64,000 nucleotides of DNA from Stenotrophomonas sp. BIO128-Bstrain (GTDB lineage: Bacteria > Pseudomonadota > Gammaproteobacteria > Xanthomonadales > Xanthomonadaceae): contig NZ_CP124620.1 in NCBI RefSeq assembly GCF_030128875.1, positions 4,138,501 through 4,202,500 on the forward strand, given 5' to 3'. Made by a program: the position numbers and the translations under genes. The first letter of the stretch is position 1, and each line of letters opens with the position of its first letter. A model generated the notes under the pieces. It made no database searches, was not told the origin of the DNA, and saw nothing but the letters and a program-made list of their open reading frames with translations. Positions 61,820 to 64,000 of this stretch are shown here, in pieces.

Positions 61820-63351
61820 GGCTGGCGGATCTCCGGCGTGGTGGCGCGCAGCTCACCCACGTAGTCCTGCGGCTGCAGCAGCTGGGTGGCCATCGCATCG
61901 GTGTGCTGCATCAGCGGGCCGGCGAACACGCTCATCGCGATGCCGTAGCTGAGCAGCAGCGCCGCGGCGAACAGCTCCACGGTGCGCGTGGGCGCCTTGC
62001 GCGGTTTGGGGGCGCCTTCTTCGACCACCGGCACCCGCCAGAACAGGCGGATGCCGCCGCGGGTCAGGCCGATGATCACCATCAGGCTGCTGCCCAGCAC
62101 CGCGGCCCAGACCGCCCAGGTGTACTGCGCCGGCATGCCGGCCAGCAGGGCCGCCTTGGCCAGGAAGCCGGACAGCGGCGGCAGGCCGGCCACCGAGACG
62201 GCGCCGATCAGGAACAGCACCGCCGGCGTTTCCTTGCCCGGCATCGGCGCGATGATTTCCTTCCTGTCGCTGGCACCGCCGCGGCGGCGGCGGATCAGAT
62301 CGGCAATGAGGAACAGCGCGGCAGCCACGAAGGTACTGTGCGGCAGGTAGTACAGGCCGGCCGAGAGCACTTCGGGTGTGCGCACCGAGAAGGCGATGAA
62401 CAGCGTCGCTGCCGAGACCACCACCAGGTAGGAAATCAGCACGCGCAGGCGCGCCGCGGCCAGGACACCCAGGCCGCCCAGCACCAGCGTGGCCACGCCT
62501 GCCCAGAGAAGCCACTGGCTGCCGTAGCCGGCCATCGGGCCGGCACCGTCGCCGAACCACAGGGTGCTGACCCGCAGCACTGCATAGAGGCCGACCTTGG
62601 TCATGATCGCGAACAGGGCGGCCACGGCAGCCGGCGCACGCGCGTAGGCTTCGGGCAGCCACAGGTACAGCGGCATCAGCGCGGCCTTGCTGCAGAACAC
62701 CAGCAGCAACAGCCCCATGGTCGCCTTGACCAGGGTCAGGTGCGAGGCCGGCACTTCGGCGATGCGCTGGGACAGCTCGGCCATGTTGAGCGAGCCCAGC
62801 GAGGCGTACAGCAGGCCGAGTGCGATCAGGAACAGGGTCGAGGCGGTGACGTTGAACACCACGTAGTGCAGGCCGATGCGCATGCGCAGGCCGCGCCCGC
62901 CGCTGAGCAGCAGGCCGTAGGAGGCGATCAGCATCACCTCGAAGAACACGAACAGATTGAAGATGTCGCCGGTCAGGAACGCGCCGTTGAGGCCGACCAG
63001 CTGGAACTGGAACAGCGCATGGAAGTGCGGCGCGCGCCGGTCCCAGCCCGAGCAGGCGTGCAGCAGGCAGGGGATGGCCAGCAGCAGGGTGGTCACCAGC
63101 ATCCATGCCGAGAGGCGGTCGGCCACCAGCGCGATGCCCAGCCGCGAAGGCCAGTCGCCCAGCAGGTACACCGCGATGCTGCCATCGGCGGTCTGCGCGA
63201 ACAGCAGTGCGACCGCCGCGGCGAGCGCGGTCAGCGTGGTCCACGCCACCGTGCGCTGCACCTTCGGCCCGTAACGGCGGTGCTCGACGAACAGCGAGCA
63301 GGCCGCGCCGAACAGGGGAATCAGGATGGGCAGGATCACCGCATGGTTCAT
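61816..63351 (-). CDS. Mrp/Pha-type cation:proton antiporter subunit D
   Basis: 511 residues, about fourteen membrane helices. It is the NuoN/MrpD-like proton-channel subunit, with LVGLNGAFLTGDIFNLFVFFEVMLIASYGLLLSGG (catalytic Glu), KATMGLLLLVFCSKAALMPLYLWLPEAYARAPAAVAALFAIMTKVGLYA (conserved Lys and Pro) and GLYYLPHSTFVAAALFLIADLI. Mrp complexes move Na+, K+ or Li+ out against protons. Overlaps its neighbours by four bases. Confidence 0.94.
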   Translation of the reverse strand: MNHAVILPILIPLFGAACSLFVEHRRYGPKVQRTVAWTTLTALAAAVALLFAQTADGSIAVYLLGDWPSRLGIALVADRLSAWMLVTTLLLAIPCLLHACSGWDRRAPHFHALFQFQLVGLNGAFLTGDIFNLFVFFEVMLIASYGLLLSGGRGLRMRIGLHYVVFNVTASTLFLIALGLLYASLGSLNMAELSQRIAEVPASHLTLVKATMGLLLLVFCSKAALMPLYLWLPEAYARAPAAVAALFAIMTKVGLYAVLRVSTLWFGDGAGPMAGYGSQWLLWAGVATLVLGGLGVLAAARLRVLISYLVVVSAATLFIAFSVRTPEVLSAGLYYLPHSTFVAAALFLIADLIRRRRGGASDRKEIIAPMPGKETPAVLFLIGAVSVAGLPPLSGFLAKAALLAGMPAQYTWAVWAAVLGSSLMVIIGLTRGGIRLFWRVPVVEEGAPKPRKAPTRTVELFAAALLLSYGIAMSVFAGPLMQHTDAMATQLLQPQDYVGELRATTPEIRQP

Positions 63352-63731
63352 GCGCCGCCCTCCCGGCCCGGCGCGGTATCGGCAGGCAGCTCTTCTTCTT
63401 CGTGCGCGTCCACGTGGTCGCTGTGGTTGTCGCTGCGGCTGCGCATGGCCAGCACGATGCTGACCGCGGTCATCGCAAACGCGATCACGATGGCGGTCAG
63501 CACCAGCGCCTGCGGCAGCGGATCGGTGTAGTTGCCCAGGTCGCTGTCGATGCCCTCACGCAGCACCGGCGCCTTGCCCTGCACCAGCCGGCCACCGGCG
63601 AAGATCAGCAGGTTGGTCGCATACGACAGGAAGGTCATGCCGAGGATCACATCGAAGCTGCGCGCGCGCAGCAACAGGTAGATGCCGATCGCGCTCAGTA
63701 CGCCGATGGCGCTTGCCAGGGCCAGTTCCAT
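63348..63731 (-). CDS. Mrp/Pha-type cation:proton antiporter subunit C
   Basis: 127 residues, three membrane helices and a NuoK-like pattern: ASAIGVLSAIGIYLLLRARSFDVILGMTFLSYATNLLIFAGG and DPLPQALVLTAIVIAFAMTAVSIVLAMR. Acidic/His-rich tail. It overlaps subunit D by 4 bases and A/B by one. Confidence 0.93.
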   Translation of the reverse strand: MELALASAIGVLSAIGIYLLLRARSFDVILGMTFLSYATNLLIFAGGRLVQGKAPVLREGIDSDLGNYTDPLPQALVLTAIVIAFAMTAVSIVLAMRSRSDNHSDHVDAHEEEELPADTAPGREGGA

Positions 63732-64000
63732 CAGTGCATCTCCCCGGTTTTTGCCGAACGGCGGGTGGGATCGATCTCGCCTTTGCGGGCGTTGCGGGTG
63801 CGCGAGGGCTTGATCGTGCCCATCATCGAGAGCATCAGCATCACACCGCCGAACACCACCAGGTACACGCCGGTATCAAAGCCGACCGCACTGGCCAGCG
63901 GCACCTCGCCGATCAGCGGAATGTGCAGGTCCAGATGGCCGCTGGTCAGGAACGGCACGCCGAACAGCATCGAGGCGCAGCCACTGAGGATGGCGATCAG
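63731..64000 (-). CDS. Mrp/Pha-type antiporter subunit A/B, C-terminal part (5' truncated by window)
   Basis: The frame is open to the right edge, so only the last 89 residues are visible. LFGVPFLTSGHLDLHIPLIGEVPLASAVGFDTGVYLVVFGGVMLMLSMMG is the end of the MrpB domain. In Pha-type operons A and B are fused, and the following gene order C-D-E-F-G fits that. Whether A is fused here cannot be seen. Confidence 0.85.
   Translation of the reverse strand: MIAILSGCASMLFGVPFLTSGHLDLHIPLIGEVPLASAVGFDTGVYLVVFGGVMLMLSMMGTIKPSRTRNARKGEIDPTRRSAKTGEMH

Overview
The window looks like a chromosomal segment of a high-GC gammaproteobacterium of the Xanthomonadaceae, most likely Stenotrophomonas. The evidence is the gene content (TonB-receptor glycan loci, hpd-hmgA, kynA, UbiA/UbiB/UbiK, a six-gene Mrp/Pha antiporter operon) and many short palindromes headed by GTAG. 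These are REP elements of the kind that is abundant in Stenotrophomonas, here near 18.1, 27.3-27.5, 30.9, 39.3 and 60.6 kb. The species call is an inference; no rRNA is present.

1-4.8 kb: a glycan-use locus with the 3' end of an NPCBM-containing glycosidase-type gene, a TonB-dependent receptor and a Tat-exported GH109-type glycosidase. 4961-16963: a 12-kb integrated element, flanked by a 19-bp direct repeat (4961-4979 and 16945-16963) that copies the 3' end of tRNA-Arg(CCG). It is a P4-like phage satellite. It has a tyrosine integrase beside the tRNA, an AlpA regulator, an Ogr/Delta zinc-finger activator, a Toprim primase, a DUF927 ATPase, an intact P2 gpQ-type portal without terminase or capsid genes, and a helical 248-residue protein. 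Non-coding parts include inverted iteron clusters bracketing the phage module and a likely P4 CI/C4-type antisense immunity RNA (about 14077-14160, minus) with one complementary target on each side. At the left end is lower-GC cargo of unknown function: a coiled-coil/two-TM protein overlapping a lamin-tail-like protein, and an ADP-ribosyltransferase-like protein on the other strand. This cargo is the best candidate for an undescribed (perhaps anti-phage) system.

17-31 kb: housekeeping and envelope genes. They are ubiA, a short-chain fatty-acid transporter, a Gln-rich mini-protein, a VOC protein, a glutathionyl-hydroquinone reductase, the ComM/YifB ATPase, a HAD phosphatase, ubiK, a PII protein, a WaaP/RIO-like kinase divergent from an LpxO-like hydroxylase, and speE/speA divergent around a palindromic promoter region.

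31-48 kb: a PhoPQ-like two-component system with PepSY proteins, an FAD oxidoreductase, a lipocalin, a DUF3772 MscS channel, an OpgB-like phosphoglycerol transferase, UbiB, a DUF808 protein, an ECF sigma factor with a membrane partner, and a diguanylate cyclase.

48-64 kb: amino-acid catabolism (tryptophan 2,3-dioxygenase; a MarR regulator divergent from hppD, followed by hmgA), a POT peptide transporter, a thioredoxin-like lipoprotein whose terminator carries an ISL3-family insertion with an 8-bp T-tract duplication, a ParE-type toxin-antitoxin pair with a palindromic operator, a Ca/Na antiporter and the minus-strand Mrp/Pha operon, which runs off the right edge.
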